Below are positions 1 to 9,347 of a stretch of 37,731 nt of DNA, piece by piece. Position 1 is the stretch's first letter; the number at the start of each line of letters is the position of its first letter. Location: NCBI GenBank assembly GCA_902775485.1, contig CACYMJ010000024.1, positions 1 to 37,731 of the forward strand. Reading direction: 5' to 3'. The stretch comes from an uncultured Lachnospiraceae bacterium (lineage in GTDB: Bacteria; Bacillota; Clostridia; Lachnospirales; Lachnospiraceae). The position numbers and the translations under genes are program-made. Under the pieces are notes generated by a model. It was given only the letters and a program-made list of their open reading frames with translations. It did no database searches and was not told where the DNA came from.

Positions 1-1335
1 GAGACAGTCAAGGAACTTCAGGCGGTAACGGACCTTCCCCTTCAGATAGACACATCGGATCCGGCTGCGATGGAGTCGGCGCTTCGTGCATATAACGGAA
101 AGGCCATGATCAATTCCGTGAACGGAAAGGAAGAGGTCATGCATGCCATCTTCCCGCTCGTAAAAAAATACGGCGGATTTGTTGTATGCCTTACGATAGA
201 TGAGAACGGCATTCCCGAAACGGTCGATGAACGTATTAAGGTTGCAAAAAAGATCATAAAAACAGCCGAAAGCTACGGGATCGGACGCAAGGATCTGATC
301 TTCGATCCGCTGTGCATGACTATAAGCGCGGATACATCCGCGGCCGTCACTACTCTTGAGTGTGTGCGTATATTGACCGACGAACTTCATGTTCACACTT
401 CGCTTGGTATCAGTAATGTTTCGTTCGGTCTTCCGAAACGAAGCATGATAACCGCCGGCATGTTTGCCGCAGCGCTTGAGCGGGGCCTGTCGGCTGCGAT
501 AATGAATCCGTTCTCGCCGGAGATGATGGTCACATACCATGCATTCCGTGCGCTTCACGATCTTGATAAGAACTGTATGGACTTTGTCGCCTTCGCGGAT
601 GCATATGACAATAAATATGCCGCTGCCGCCCCGGCAGCCGCAGCAGCAACCTCAGCCTCAGCGCCGCAGGCAGGGGATGAGCAGCTAAGTGAACTGATGA
701 ACGCGATCGTAAAGGGGCTTAAGGAAATGGCGGCAAAGATCACCGACCGTATGATAAACGAGGAAGGCCGGTCGGCACTCGACGTTGTCTCAGAGGAGGT
801 CATACCTGCGCTTAACGTTGTCGGTGAGGGATTCGAAGCCAAGAGGATTTATCTTCCCCAGCTTCTGATGAGCGCGGAAGCGGCCAAGGAAGCATTTACG
901 ATCATCAAGGAAAAAATGGCCAAAACCCCGTCCGATGATAAGCAGGGATCGGAGAATTCATCATGTAAGATAGTCATCGCTACGGTAAAAGGTGATGTTC
1001 ATGATATCGGAAAGAACATAGTTAAACTGCTCCTGGAAAACTACGGGTTCGCTGTTACGGATCTTGGCAAGGATGTTGCACCTGAAGATGTTCTTGCGGC
1101 GGTTAAAGATCTTCATGCCGATGTCTGCGGACTGTCCGCGCTCATGACTACGACGGTACCGGCAATGGAGGAGACGATAAAACTGATCCACGAGCAGGCA
1201 CCGTGGTGCAAGGTCATGGTCGGAGGTGCGGTCCTGACACAGGAGTATGCCGATAAGATCGGTGCGGACGCTTATTCGAAGGATGCCATGGGGTCGGTCA
1301 GATATGTCGAGGGCCTCATAGAGGAGAGAAGATAA
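1..1335 (+). CDS. metH: Cobalamin-dependent methionine synthase, C-terminal part (5' truncated)
   Basis: The reading frame is open from base 1, so the N-terminal homocysteine-binding domain lies outside the window; 444 residues are visible. Residues 1 to about 190 resemble the folate (pterin) binding barrel of MetH, including the GISNVSFGLP stretch. An Ala-rich linker (about 206-223) leads to a four-helix B12 cap and a Rossmann cobalamin domain. The DVHDIG motif places the cobalt-ligating His at visible residue 334, and GLSALMTTT and GGAV follow as expected. The known reaction moves a methyl group from methyltetrahydrofolate through cob(I)alamin to homocysteine. The protein stops right after the B12 domain, so the AdoMet/flavodoxin reactivation domain of E. 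coli MetH is absent; a separate reactivase is inferred. Other corrinoid methyltransferases share these domains, but the pterin module with this B12 module fits MetH best. Confidence 0.85.
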   Translation, partial: ETVKELQAVTDLPLQIDTSDPAAMESALRAYNGKAMINSVNGKEEVMHAIFPLVKKYGGFVVCLTIDENGIPETVDERIKVAKKIIKTAESYGIGRKDLIFDPLCMTISADTSAAVTTLECVRILTDELHVHTSLGISNVSFGLPKRSMITAGMFAAALERGLSAAIMNPFSPEMMVTYHAFRALHDLDKNCMDFVAFADAYDNKYAAAAPAAAAATSASAPQAGDEQLSELMNAIVKGLKEMAAKITDRMINEEGRSALDVVSEEVIPALNVVGEGFEAKRIYLPQLLMSAEAAKEAFTIIKEKMAKTPSDDKQGSENSSCKIVIATVKGDVHDIGKNIVKLLLENYGFAVTDLGKDVAPEDVLAAVKDLHADVCGLSALMTTTVPAMEETIKLIHEQAPWCKVMVGGAVLTQEYADKIGADAYSKDAMGSVRYVEGLIEERR

Positions 1336-1352
1336 AATAAGCAATTATTCTA

Positions 1353-1381
1353 TTGATTTTTTAACGGCAACAACTTATCAT
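1353..1381 (+). promoter_or_regulatory. Possible sigma-A promoter for the Hpt gene
   Basis: TTGATT (1353-1358) and TATCAT (1376-1381) are separated by 17 bases, 36 bases before the Hpt start. Both hexamers deviate from consensus, so this is a weak call. Read-through from metH is also possible because no terminator separates the genes. Confidence 0.35.
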
Positions 1382-1416
1382 AGCAATAACAACTGATGGA
1401 TGTTATGAGGTAAGAG

Positions 1417-1752
1417 ATGACAGGTTTTGAATTTTTGGATCAGGAAGTCGGCCTTGAGTACTGCGCGGGGGATGAGGAGATCTACCGTGAGATAATCGAG
1501 GGTTATCTCGAGGAGGACAGAAGGGCTGAACTTGCCAGATGTTTTGAACAGGAAGATGTGGCAAATTACAGGGTGAATGCCCATGCGATCAAATCGACTT
1601 CACTTACCATAGGAGCCACGGAGCTGTCCGCCAAGGCGAAGGCACTTGAATATGCCGCGGCTGACGGAGACTGGGAGTTTGTTAAGGCAAACAATGCCGA
1701 GCTTGTCAGCATGTACAGCGACATTCTTGATAAGATAAAGGCGGCATTATAG
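1417..1752 (+). CDS. Stand-alone histidine phosphotransfer (Hpt) protein
   Basis: This 111-residue protein is a single four-helix Hpt domain. The signature NAHAIKSTSLTIGA puts the phospho-accepting His at residue 56, followed by Lys59 and the small-residue stretch usual for Hpt domains. Such proteins relay phosphate between a hybrid sensor kinase receiver and a response regulator in the cytoplasm. There is no transmembrane segment and no second domain. No histidine kinase or receiver protein is encoded nearby, so the partners are unknown. A GAGGTAA ribosome site precedes ATG 1417. The gene sits 81 bases after metH and is closed by a strong terminator. Confidence 0.85.
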   Translation: MTGFEFLDQEVGLEYCAGDEEIYREIIEGYLEEDRRAELARCFEQEDVANYRVNAHAIKSTSLTIGATELSAKAKALEYAAADGDWEFVKANNAELVSMYSDILDKIKAAL

Positions 1753-1774
1753 AAGGTTTTTGATCTTGTAACTG

Positions 1775-1816
1775 AAGAGATTACACTTCCGATACTGAAA
1801 GTGTAATCTCTTTTAT
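1775..1816 (+). terminator. Rho-independent terminator after the Hpt gene
   Basis: A perfect 13-bp stem (arms 1776-1788 and 1799-1811, loop about 10 bases) is followed by a T-rich tail. It ends the metH/Hpt transcript only about 40 bases before the helicase gene. Confidence 0.85.
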
Positions 1817-1850
1817 TTGATTTCGGGTTCGTTTTATAAAGGCGGCTGTT

Positions 1851-4418
1851 TTGGAAGATTCCATGATCACACAGATACATATTTCGGTCCGCTCGCTTGT
1901 CGAGTTCATATTACGGCACGGTAATATCGACAACCGGCGAAAGTCCGCGTCCGGTCCCGAGGTCATGCTCGAGGGCGCGAACATCCACAGGGCGATCCAG
2001 CGCAGGATGGGCAGGGAATATCATGCGGAAGTTTATCTGTCATGCATTATCGTAAAACCCGATTATGAGATCAAACTTGACGGCAGGGCTGACGGGATCA
2101 TCATACCGGAAGATGAGACAGGAGCGAATGCATTCATAAACAAAGAGTCCGGAAAAGTTGCCGTGCTTGAGGCGTGCGATGATGAGGAGGCACCGGCGGA
2201 TACCGAAGGACTGTATCCGGCAGCGCCGTTTGAAGAGTCCGGATACAATGACGATCTTAAGGGCCATGTCATCATCGATGAGATCAAAACAACATACCGT
2301 GAACTTGAAAAGATAAAAGGTCCCGAGAGGGAACATCTTGCGCAGGCCATGTGTTATGCGTACATAGTTGCACATATGACCGGGCTTGAAGATATAGGCG
2401 TTCGCATGACGTACTGCAACACCGAGACGAAAGAGATACGGTGTTTTGACAGGCTGTATACGTCCGAAGAGCTCGAAAAATGGTTTTTTGCACTGATCAG
2501 GCTGTACAGCAGATGGGCCGATTTCGAGACCGGATGGAAGAAGATACGCAACATGAGCATAGAAGAGACCGATTTTCCGTATGAGTACAGAAGCGGTCAG
2601 CGGGAACTCGTGGCGCAGGTGTACAGGTCGATAATTAACAAAGAGCGGCTGTTTGTCATGGCTCCGACGGGAGTCGGAAAAACACTTGCCAACGTATATC
2701 CGTCGCTTAAGGCAGTTGCGGCTGACAAGGCGGATAAGATCTTTTATCTGACAGCCAAGACCGTAACAAGGACAGTTGCATCGGACTGCCTTAATCTTCT
2801 GCGAAAGGGCGGAGCGCCGGGGGGACTTCGGTTAAAATCGGTCACGCTGACTGCAAAAGAGAAGATATGTCCGTACGATAAGTGTGAATGCAATCCCGAA
2901 GCGTGCAGGTATGCGAAGGGACATTTCGACAGGATAAATGATGCGATGTACGATCTGCTGATCTCGGAAGATGAGATGTCGCGCGAGAAGATCATGGAGT
3001 ATGCGCAAAAGCACGAGGTATGCCCTTTTGAATTCTCGCTTGATATGTCGCTGTTTTCGGATATGATCGTGTGCGATTACAATTATGTGTTCGATCCGAA
3101 CGTTTATCTTCGAAGGTTTTTTTCCGAGACGGCGTCGGGCAGATATCTGTTTCTGATCGACGAGGCGCACAACCTTGTCGAGCGTGCGATGAAGATGTAT
3201 TCGGCAAGACTTGTAAAGGAAGATTTTCTTGATATGAAACGTCTTGTCAGGGACAGGGACAGGCGTCTTGAGAGGGCGCTTGAGTCATGCAACAGACAGC
3301 TCCTTACGCTAAAACGCCAATGTGAAACGGTCAGGGTTGTCGAAGATTTTGATGCGCTCGTTAATCTTCTGCTCAGGCTTAACGGCCGCATAGAACAGTT
3401 TCTTGACGATCATGAGCATTTTGAACATTCGGATGAACTGCTTGAATTCTATTTCGGTATCAGGCATTTTCTGAACATATATGAGAACATGGCTCCGTCG
3501 GATTACGTGCAGTATACGAAGTTTGACCGCACGGGAGATTTTGAGGCGCATCTTATGTGTGCCAACCCTGCAAAACGGATAAGGCAGTGTACGGACAGAT
3601 CCGTATTTACGGTATTCTTTTCCGCAACGCTTCTGCCGATCGCATATTACAGGATGATGCTGGGCGCATCGGATACGGATCCCGCCGTATATGCCAGATC
3701 GGTGTTTGATCCCGCAAAACGGGCGCTTCTTGTCGCAAGAGACGTAACGAGCCGGTATACGAGAAGAAATGATGCCGAATATGACCGTATGGCCGGATAT
3801 ATCTCGACAGTCGCGGGAGCAAAGAGCGGCAATTATATGGTGTTCTTTCCGTCGTTCGCGGTTCTTGAAAGAGTACATGAGATCTTCATGACGCGCTACC
3901 ACGATGCCGAAAAGCAGGAAGTGATCGTTCAGCAACAGTCGATGACGGAAGCCGAAAGAGAGGATTTTCTGGCAAGGTTTGATACGTCGGGCCAAAATGC
4001 TCTGACCGACGGCACATATGATCGTTCGCTGCTGGGATTCTGTGTGCTCGGAGGGATATTCTCCGAGGGGATAGATCTGAAAAACGACGCGCTGATCGGA
4101 GCCGTGATAATAGGAACGGGACTTCCGATGGTATGCATCGAACGCGATCTGTTAAAGCGCTGTTATGATGACATGGGACTTGAAGGTTTTGACTACGCTT
4201 ACCGTTTTCCGGGCATGAACAAGGTTCTGCAGGCAGCGGGCCGTGTTATCAGGACGGAAGAGGACAGGGGCGTGGTGGCGCTCCTTGACGAGAGATTTCT
4301 CGGAAGAGACTATACCGGTCTGTTTCCGAGAGAGTGGGCCGGCTACACGATCTGCCGCGTTGACGATGTGGCAGAATCACTCGAACAGTTCTGGTCCGAT
4401 ACCGGTCAGGACCCGTAG
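1851..4418 (+). CDS. PD-(D/E)XK nuclease-like / Rad3 (XPD/DinG) family DNA helicase fusion
   Basis: The 855-residue product has two parts. Residues about 1-215 look like a Cas4/RecB-type PD-(D/E)XK nuclease fold: GRADG (Asp81), IIDEIKT (Glu144, Lys146) and a Gln165 helix. Residues 245 onward are a superfamily 2 helicase of the XPD/DinG group: Walker A APTGVGKT (271-278), a Cys cluster between motifs I and II suited to a 4Fe-4S site (Cys340, Cys345/347, Cys352, Cys391), DEAH at 437-440, and motif [16 protein letters not shown] near the end. Known relatives unwind DNA 5'-3' in repair. Start: TTG 1851 has AAAGGCGG five bases upstream; ATG 1863 (four codons later, with GGAAGA before it) is a real alternative. 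The 3' end overlaps the convergent endonuclease IV gene by 13 bases. Nuclease activity is inferred from the motif only. Confidence 0.88.
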   Translation: MEDSMITQIHISVRSLVEFILRHGNIDNRRKSASGPEVMLEGANIHRAIQRRMGREYHAEVYLSCIIVKPDYEIKLDGRADGIIIPEDETGANAFINKESGKVAVLEACDDEEAPADTEGLYPAAPFEESGYNDDLKGHVIIDEIKTTYRELEKIKGPEREHLAQAMCYAYIVAHMTGLEDIGVRMTYCNTETKEIRCFDRLYTSEELEKWFFALIRLYSRWADFETGWKKIRNMSIEETDFPYEYRSGQRELVAQVYRSIINKERLFVMAPTGVGKTLANVYPSLKAVAADKADKIFYLTAKTVTRTVASDCLNLLRKGGAPGGLRLKSVTLTAKEKICPYDKCECNPEACRYAKGHFDRINDAMYDLLISEDEMSREKIMEYAQKHEVCPFEFSLDMSLFSDMIVCDYNYVFDPNVYLRRFFSETASGRYLFLIDEAHNLVERAMKMYSARLVKEDFLDMKRLVRDRDRRLERALESCNRQLLTLKRQCETVRVVEDFDALVNLLLRLNGRIEQFLDDHEHFEHSDELLEFYFGIRHFLNIYENMAPSDYVQYTKFDRTGDFEAHLMCANPAKRIRQCTDRSVFTVFFSATLLPIAYYRMMLGASDTDPAVYARSVFDPAKRALLVARDVTSRYTRRNDAEYDRMAGYISTVAGAKSGNYMVFFPSFAVLERVHEIFMTRYHDAEKQEVIVQQQSMTEAEREDFLARFDTSGQNALTDGTYDRSLLGFCVLGGIFSEGIDLKNDALIGAVIIGTGLPMVCIERDLLKRCYDDMGLEGFDYAYRFPGMNKVLQAAGRVIRTEEDRGVVALLDERFLGRDYTGLFPREWAGYTICRVDDVAESLEQFWSDTGQDP

Positions 4419-5278
4419 GCACGTATGCGCTCGATCTCTTCCCTGTAGGGAGGCCTCTTTTTGTCGGGATCATCGGGATCCGGGATATATGGGGTCTCGA
4501 GTATCTTCGGTATATCCGTAAAACCGGGATGCCAGACTACTTTGCAGAGCGTCTCGTATCCGATGTTTCCCTGTCCTATATTGGCATGTCTGTCCTTGTG
4601 GGAGCCAAGCGTATTCATCGAATCGTTTATGTGAAATACCGATATACGTTCCTTTCCGACGATCCTGTCAAACTCATCGAGTACTCCTTCAAGGTCATTT
4701 ACTATATCGTATCCGCTGTCGAATACGTGGCATGTGTCAAAACATACACGCAGTTTTTCGGGATGCCTGACTCCGTTTATTATCGCGGCAAGTTCCTCGA
4801 AACTTCTGCCGATCTCGCTTCCCTTTCCGGCCATCGTCTCCAGTGCGATATTGCATTTCATGTCACCGGTCAATATCTCATCAAGCCCCTCGATGATCTG
4901 TGCAATGGCATCTTCCGGTTCGGCCCCGACAGCAGATCCGGGATGAAGTACCAGGGTATCGCTTCCCATCGCGATCGTCCGCTCGATCTCAACGGCAAGG
5001 AATTCCTTTGCAAGCTTGTATATTTCCGGCTTTATGGTATTTCCGAGATTTATGATGTAGGGAGCGTGGATCACGAGCTTTTTGATGCCGTGCTGCTGCA
5101 TGTATGCATGGCCTTCATCGATACGAAGCTCGCCCACATCTTTACGCTTCGTATTCTGCGGGGCTCCCGTATAGACCATGAACGCATTGGCACCGTATGA
5201 TGCCGCTTCCTTTGCCGATCCGAGAAACATTTCCGAACCGCTCATCCCGCAGTGTGAACCGAGTAATATATCCGACAT
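4406..5278 (-). CDS. nfo: Endonuclease IV (AP endonuclease)
   Basis: The 290-residue protein matches the AP endonuclease family 2 TIM barrel, which nicks DNA 5' of abasic sites in base excision repair. Metal-binding motifs appear in the expected order: [40 protein letters not shown], and [21 protein letters not shown]. Length is typical. I chose ATG 5278 because CTGGAGGAGA lies just upstream; an in-frame ATG 27 codons earlier has no ribosome site and would add unrelated residues. It converges on the helicase gene with a 13-base overlap and no terminator between them. Confidence 0.95.
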   Translation of the reverse strand: MSDILLGSHCGMSGSEMFLGSAKEAASYGANAFMVYTGAPQNTKRKDVGELRIDEGHAYMQQHGIKKLVIHAPYIINLGNTIKPEIYKLAKEFLAVEIERTIAMGSDTLVLHPGSAVGAEPEDAIAQIIEGLDEILTGDMKCNIALETMAGKGSEIGRSFEELAAIINGVRHPEKLRVCFDTCHVFDSGYDIVNDLEGVLDEFDRIVGKERISVFHINDSMNTLGSHKDRHANIGQGNIGYETLCKVVWHPGFTDIPKILETPYIPDPDDPDKKRPPYREEIERIRAYGS

Positions 5279-5351
5279 ATTCTCCTCCAGAAATAATATA
5301 CTAATGACAAGCGGGCTTTGCTGCATGACCCTTTTATCACAATACAATAAT

Positions 5352-5380
5352 TTGCGCATATTATCAAGAAGTGATACTAT
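5352..5380 (+). promoter_or_regulatory. Sigma-A promoter for the GH13 gene
   Basis: TTGCGC (5352-5357), a 17-base spacer and TACTAT (5375-5380) lie 36 bases before the GH13 start, in the divergent region between nfo and the glycosidase. Confidence 0.55.
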
Positions 5381-5416
5381 ATCTTGTAATACCTGTCACA
5401 GATTGGAGGAACTAAT

Positions 5417-6778
5417 ATGTGGGCATATGAATCGGTTTTCTATCAGATATATCCTTTGGGATTTTGCGGTGCGCCGTTTGACAATCCGTCCGCGCCTCTT
5501 ACGGCCGAGGAGAAAAACAACGGGGCAGAGCCCGAACATGCAGGCGAGAATCATTCGATCCTGAAGGTCATCGACTGGATAGATCACTTTAAGAAACTGA
5601 ATATAAACGCGATATATTTTTCGCCTGTGTTCGAATCGGACACGCACGGATATAACACGAGGGATTACAGGATCATCGACAGCCGTATCGGCACGAACGA
5701 AGATTTCAAACAGGTTACCCAAAAGCTTCATGAGGCGGGGATAAAGGTTGTCCTTGACGGTGTGTTCAATCATGTTGGACGTGGTTTCTGGGCTTTCCAG
5801 GATGTGCTGCGATACAGATGGGACAGCATTTACAAGGACTGGTTCAATGTCAATTTCGACGGAAACAGCAATTACAACGACGGTCTTTGGTATGAAGGCT
5901 GGGAAGGCAACTATGATCTTGTAAAACTGAATCTTTGGAATGATGCGGTAACAGGGCATATATTTGACTGCATAAAGGGCTGGGTCGATGAATTTGATAT
6001 AGACGGCCTGCGCCTTGATGTTGCATACTGTCTGCCGCCTGAATTCCTGAAAAAACTGCGCTCATATACGAACGGTCTTAAGGAAGATTTTTACCTGCTC
6101 GGCGAATGTCTGCACGGTGATTACAATCGCTGGATGGGTGATGACATGTGCCATTCGGTCACGAACTACGAGTGCTACAAGGGCTTGTATTCCAGCTTTA
6201 ACAGCATGAACATGTTTGAGATCTGCCATTCGCTTTTGCGTCAGTTCGGACCCGATAACTGGTGTCTGTACAGGGGACGCCACCTTCTGTCGTTCGTCGA
6301 TAACCACGATGTGACAAGGGTTGCGAGCATCCTGTCAAATGAGAGACATCTTCCGCTCATTTATTCGCTCGCTTTCGGAATGCCGGGAGTACCGTGCGTC
6401 TACTACGGAAGCGAGTGGGGCGAGAAGGCCGACAAGTCGATGGGTGATCCCGCGCTCCGTCCGTGCTTTGATGCCCCGGTATTTAACGAACTGTCGGAGC
6501 ATATATCAAGGATCGCAAAGGCAAAAAGAGAAAGCCGCGCCCTCCAGTACGGTGATCTTCGAAACGTGGTGCTTACGAACAGACAGTGCATCATCGAGCG
6601 GAAGGTTGACGGAGAGAGAGTCCTCGTATGCATAAATGCCGACGACAATGAGTATGTCGCACATTTCGATGCGGGGTGCGGAATGGCCGAAGATCTCATT
6701 TCAGGACAGAATGTCGACTTCGGAGGAGGACTTCGCATGCCGGCATATTCATCGATGTTTCTTAAGATGGAGCGCTGA
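5417..6778 (+). CDS. Intracellular GH13 alpha-glucan hydrolase (alpha-amylase / maltodextrin-acting type)
   Basis: This 453-residue protein has the four GH13 regions: DGVFNH (114-119), GLRLDVA with nucleophile Asp201, GEC with acid/base Glu230, and FVDNHD with Asp298 as transition-state stabiliser. There is no signal peptide, so it should act in the cytoplasm, probably on maltodextrins or other short alpha-glucans. It lacks the N-terminal beta-sandwich of neopullulanases and ends with a short beta domain. A GGAGGA site sits six bases before ATG 5417. It stands alone without sugar transport genes. Exact specificity (amylase, alpha-glucosidase or cyclomaltodextrinase) cannot be read from the motifs. 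Confidence 0.9.
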   Translation: MWAYESVFYQIYPLGFCGAPFDNPSAPLTAEEKNNGAEPEHAGENHSILKVIDWIDHFKKLNINAIYFSPVFESDTHGYNTRDYRIIDSRIGTNEDFKQVTQKLHEAGIKVVLDGVFNHVGRGFWAFQDVLRYRWDSIYKDWFNVNFDGNSNYNDGLWYEGWEGNYDLVKLNLWNDAVTGHIFDCIKGWVDEFDIDGLRLDVAYCLPPEFLKKLRSYTNGLKEDFYLLGECLHGDYNRWMGDDMCHSVTNYECYKGLYSSFNSMNMFEICHSLLRQFGPDNWCLYRGRHLLSFVDNHDVTRVASILSNERHLPLIYSLAFGMPGVPCVYYGSEWGEKADKSMGDPALRPCFDAPVFNELSEHISRIAKAKRESRALQYGDLRNVVLTNRQCIIERKVDGERVLVCINADDNEYVAHFDAGCGMAEDLISGQNVDFGGGLRMPAYSSMFLKMER

Positions 6779-6798
6779 GCGCATCTGTCACAAAGGTG

Positions 6799-6827
6799 TT
6801 GTCATTTGACAGTACGTAAGGTATAAT
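6799..6827 (+). promoter_or_regulatory. Sigma-A promoter for the chemoreceptor gene
   Basis: TTGTCA (6799-6804), a 17-base spacer and a perfect TATAAT (6822-6827) lie 48 bases before the start. The -35 falls inside a 6-bp dyad (CTGTCA 6785-6790, TGACAG 6807-6812). No sigma-28 motility promoter is visible. Confidence 0.7.
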
Positions 6828-6874
6828 TTTCTCAAACTTTTCCGCGAAAAACGGAGATAGGAGAGGGTTACGTT

Positions 6875-8587
6875 ATGGCAGGAAAAACAAAAAAAGAGCA
6901 GGATCCGGATAAGGTTCTGTTCGTCAGATCCATTGCTGCGAAGATCATGCTGCTGGTGCTGGTGTGCGTTGCGCTCACGGTTACCGTCTGCACGTTTATC
7001 TTCATAAGGAATGCGAAAAGTGAGATCACAAAGGTAACGCTCGATTATATCGAGTATGTGTCAAAGGCAGAGAGGGATCTGCTCAATCGTAAGGCACCGA
7101 CAGCGGTCAATGCGGAGTTTTACAAGAACGCACTTGAGAATGTGAGCGTATCGACGATCGACGGATCATATGCATATCTTGTATCAAACGACGGTACGAT
7201 GCTTTATCATCCAACGGAATCAAAGATCGGAGCCCCCGTTGAGAATGAGGTCGTAAAGGGACTTGTTGCACAGTTTGCAGCAGGACAGACACCCGAGGAC
7301 GGTATTGCAAGATACTACTACAAGGGTGCCTACAAGTATGCGGGCTATGCGATAACGAACAAGAACCAGATACTTGTTCTGTCGGCGGATGAAGATGTTG
7401 CGCTTGCACCTATGAACAGGATCAGGAACATCGGCATAATCGTTGCGGTCGTAATGCTCATCATCTCGCTTGGCGGAGCATACGCGATCTCAAGGCTCAT
7501 TGTAAAGCCCATCAACCAGATCACAGATATACTTGACAGAACGAGTAAGTTCGATTTCAGGCACAACCCGAATTCGGCAAAACTGTGTGCACGTCACGAT
7601 GAGAACGGTATCATGGCAAGAGCCGTTCAGAGGATGCGTACAAATCTGAGGCGTATGGTTGCATGCATAGAAGAGGCATCAACGAAGATCAACTTAAATG
7701 TCGGCCAGCTTGAGGATGTAACGAACGTTGTCAATTCAATGTGTACAGACAATTCGGCTACGACCGAGGAGCTTGCAGCCGGAATGCAGCAGACATCCGC
7801 AACGGCTGAGAGCATATATGCGAACATAGGATACATGAAGACAGGAGCCGAGGACATACAGGCACTTTCGGAAGCCGGCGATACGCTTTCCAAAGAGGTT
7901 ATGGAAAGAGCTGCAGAGCTTCGCGAGAAGACGGTCAAGGCTGCCGATACGACAAGAGAGAAATACGAATCGGTACGTATACGTTCCGACAAGGCAATAG
8001 AAGATTCGAAGGCTGTTGAGAAGATCAACGCCCTTACGGATGCGATCATGGCGATCTCTTCACAGACATCGCTTCTTGCACTCAATGCTTCGATCGAGGC
8101 CGCAAGAGCGGGTGAGGCAGGAAGAGGATTCGCGGTTGTCGCAACCGAGATCGGAAATCTTGCAAACCAGACATCAACAACGGTTGCGGATATCAACAAT
8201 ATCGTAAGCGAAGTAAACACAGCCGTATCGAATATGTCCGGATGTCTTGCGGAGACAGGTGCATTCCTCGAAGAGACGGTACTTGCCGATTATGCTGATT
8301 TCGCACAGGTCAGCGAACAGTACAATGACGATGCCGTCAAGTTCAAGGAGAGCATGAACGATGTCCATGAATCGATCATCAATCTTACCGAGTCCATCGC
8401 CAAGATCAGCGATGCCATCTCAGGTATCACATCCACAGTCGGAGAATCCACGGTCGGCGTTACGGACATCGCAGAGAAGACTACGGATATGGTTACCAGA
8501 ACGAGCGAGACAAGCGGTCTTGTCGAAGAGAGCAAGAACTGCGTAGTACAGCTCCAGGATATCGTCGGAGAATTCCAGATGACCTAG
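6875..8587 (+). CDS. Methyl-accepting chemotaxis protein with extracellular Cache-type sensor
   Basis: The 570-residue receptor starts with a cytoplasmic Lys-rich tail, then membrane segment 1 (about 21-47), an extracellular domain of about 135 residues, membrane segment 2 (about 184-207), a HAMP linker and a long coiled-coil signalling domain. The sensor carries the [19 protein letters not shown] pattern typical of Cache domains. The hairpin tip reads [30 protein letters not shown], the conserved CheA/CheW contact region. It should steer swimming in response to an unidentified small ligand. A GAGAGGG site precedes ATG 6875. No che or flagellar genes are adjacent. Lys codons are mostly AAG, as in the YerB and nrdD genes, which may mark high expression. 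Confidence 0.92.
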   Translation: MAGKTKKEQDPDKVLFVRSIAAKIMLLVLVCVALTVTVCTFIFIRNAKSEITKVTLDYIEYVSKAERDLLNRKAPTAVNAEFYKNALENVSVSTIDGSYAYLVSNDGTMLYHPTESKIGAPVENEVVKGLVAQFAAGQTPEDGIARYYYKGAYKYAGYAITNKNQILVLSADEDVALAPMNRIRNIGIIVAVVMLIISLGGAYAISRLIVKPINQITDILDRTSKFDFRHNPNSAKLCARHDENGIMARAVQRMRTNLRRMVACIEEASTKINLNVGQLEDVTNVVNSMCTDNSATTEELAAGMQQTSATAESIYANIGYMKTGAEDIQALSEAGDTLSKEVMERAAELREKTVKAADTTREKYESVRIRSDKAIEDSKAVEKINALTDAIMAISSQTSLLALNASIEAARAGEAGRGFAVVATEIGNLANQTSTTVADINNIVSEVNTAVSNMSGCLAETGAFLEETVLADYADFAQVSEQYNDDAVKFKESMNDVHESIINLTESIAKISDAISGITSTVGESTVGVTDIAEKTTDMVTRTSETSGLVEESKNCVVQLQDIVGEFQMT

Positions 8588-8616
8588 GCAGGAAGGTGTC
8601 CGCAATACATACAGAC

Positions 8617-8652
8617 AGAAAACAGGAGAGTTTATCTCTCCTGTTTTCTACA
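8617..8652 (+). terminator. Terminator after the chemoreceptor gene
   Basis: A perfect 14-bp stem (8617-8630 and 8636-8649) with a 5-base loop; the right arm is itself T-rich and a T-rich stretch follows. The 227-base gap 8588-8814 holds this hairpin and the promoter of the CarD-like gene. Confidence 0.8.
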
Positions 8653-8737
8653 TTTAGTGGTCTTTTTTCCACGACATACAACAACTTGTTATATTCAGAC
8701 AATTGATCATATACTACAGTATTTTCTGAAATTTATC

Positions 8738-8767
8738 CTTACATTTTTTTCTGAAAAGGTGTAGAAT
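8738..8767 (+). promoter_or_regulatory. Possible promoter for the CarD-like gene
   Basis: CTTACA (8738-8743), an 18-base spacer and TAGAAT (8762-8767) lie 47 bases before the start. A second candidate, TTGTTA (8686-8691) with TATACT (8710-8715), is farther upstream. Neither is perfect. Confidence 0.4.
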
Positions 8768-8814
8768 GCTGTTTAGACGCAGTTTTTTCTTTTCAAATAA
8801 TCATGGAGGTTAAT

Positions 8815-9318
8815 ATGTTCAATATAGGTGATACGGTAGTGTGCAGTAACGGTGTTTGCAGGATCGAGAAGATCGGACCTCTGACCGGGATGGGCAGATC
8901 TGCCGCAGACCGGACATATTACACACTTCGTCCCTGTTTTGATAATGCCGCAACGATATATGTTCCCGTAGACGGAGATGACAATGCATTAAGATTTGCG
9001 CTCGACAAGGATGAGGTCAAGGAACTCATGAACGAGATAGACGATCTCGACCAGATCGATATATCAGATGAGAAAAAACGTGAGACGGAATACAGAAATG
9101 CGGTCAACTCCAAAGATCCCAGAAGACTGATCCGCATAATAAAAACGATGTATTTCAGACGAAAAGCCCGGATAGAGAGCGGCAAGAAATCAACGGCGAT
9201 AGACGAGCGGTACTTCAGGATAGCGGAAAACAGGCTGTATGAAGAGATGGCGATGGCGCTCAGCATAGACCGGGATGAGGTCAAGGAATACATAAGAAAT
9301 TACATCGAAAAGAAATAA
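8815..9318 (+). CDS. CarD/CdnL-like transcription regulator
   Basis: The 167-residue protein begins with FNIGDTVVCSNGVCRIEKI, the CarD/TRCF RNA-polymerase interaction fold, and YVPVDGDDNALRFAL matches the end of that Tudor-like module. A helical C-terminal region (about 80-167) is rich in charged residues, as in CdnL proteins. Family members bind the RNA polymerase beta subunit and stabilise open promoter complexes. I chose ATG 8815 because GGAGG (8805-8809) sits five bases upstream; ATG 8803 would place that site inside the gene. It is likely monocistronic or weakly linked to the next gene, which begins 29 bases later after its own -10. Confidence 0.88.
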   Translation: MFNIGDTVVCSNGVCRIEKIGPLTGMGRSAADRTYYTLRPCFDNAATIYVPVDGDDNALRFALDKDEVKELMNEIDDLDQIDISDEKKRETEYRNAVNSKDPRRLIRIIKTMYFRRKARIESGKKSTAIDERYFRIAENRLYEEMAMALSIDRDEVKEYIRNYIEKK

Positions 9319-9329
9319 ACTTCGGAATA

Positions 9330-9338
9330 TGATATAAT
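9330..9338 (+). promoter_or_regulatory. Extended -10 element directly before the SGNH gene
   Basis: TGA followed by a perfect TATAAT (9333-9338) forms an extended -10. It ends nine bases before ATG 9348, so transcription should start within a few bases of the start codon. No Shine-Dalgarno sequence can fit and no clear -35 is seen. Confidence 0.6.
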
Positions 9339-9347
9339 AAACAGGTT

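Noticed and set aside
555-842. Ala/Ser-rich minus-strand frame inside metH
   Set aside because: It is the reverse of the MetH linker and cap region and has no ribosome site.
4529-5200. 223-codon open frame on the plus strand inside nfo
   Set aside because: It is antisense to a clear endonuclease IV gene and its translation matches no family.
6779-6792. GCGC-TGA-GCGC hairpin as terminator of the GH13 gene
   Set aside because: Only four pairs and no T run.
6806-6827. TTGACA 6806-6811 as -35 of the chemoreceptor
   Set aside because: Only 10 bases separate it from TATAAT; TTGTCA at 6799 has 17.
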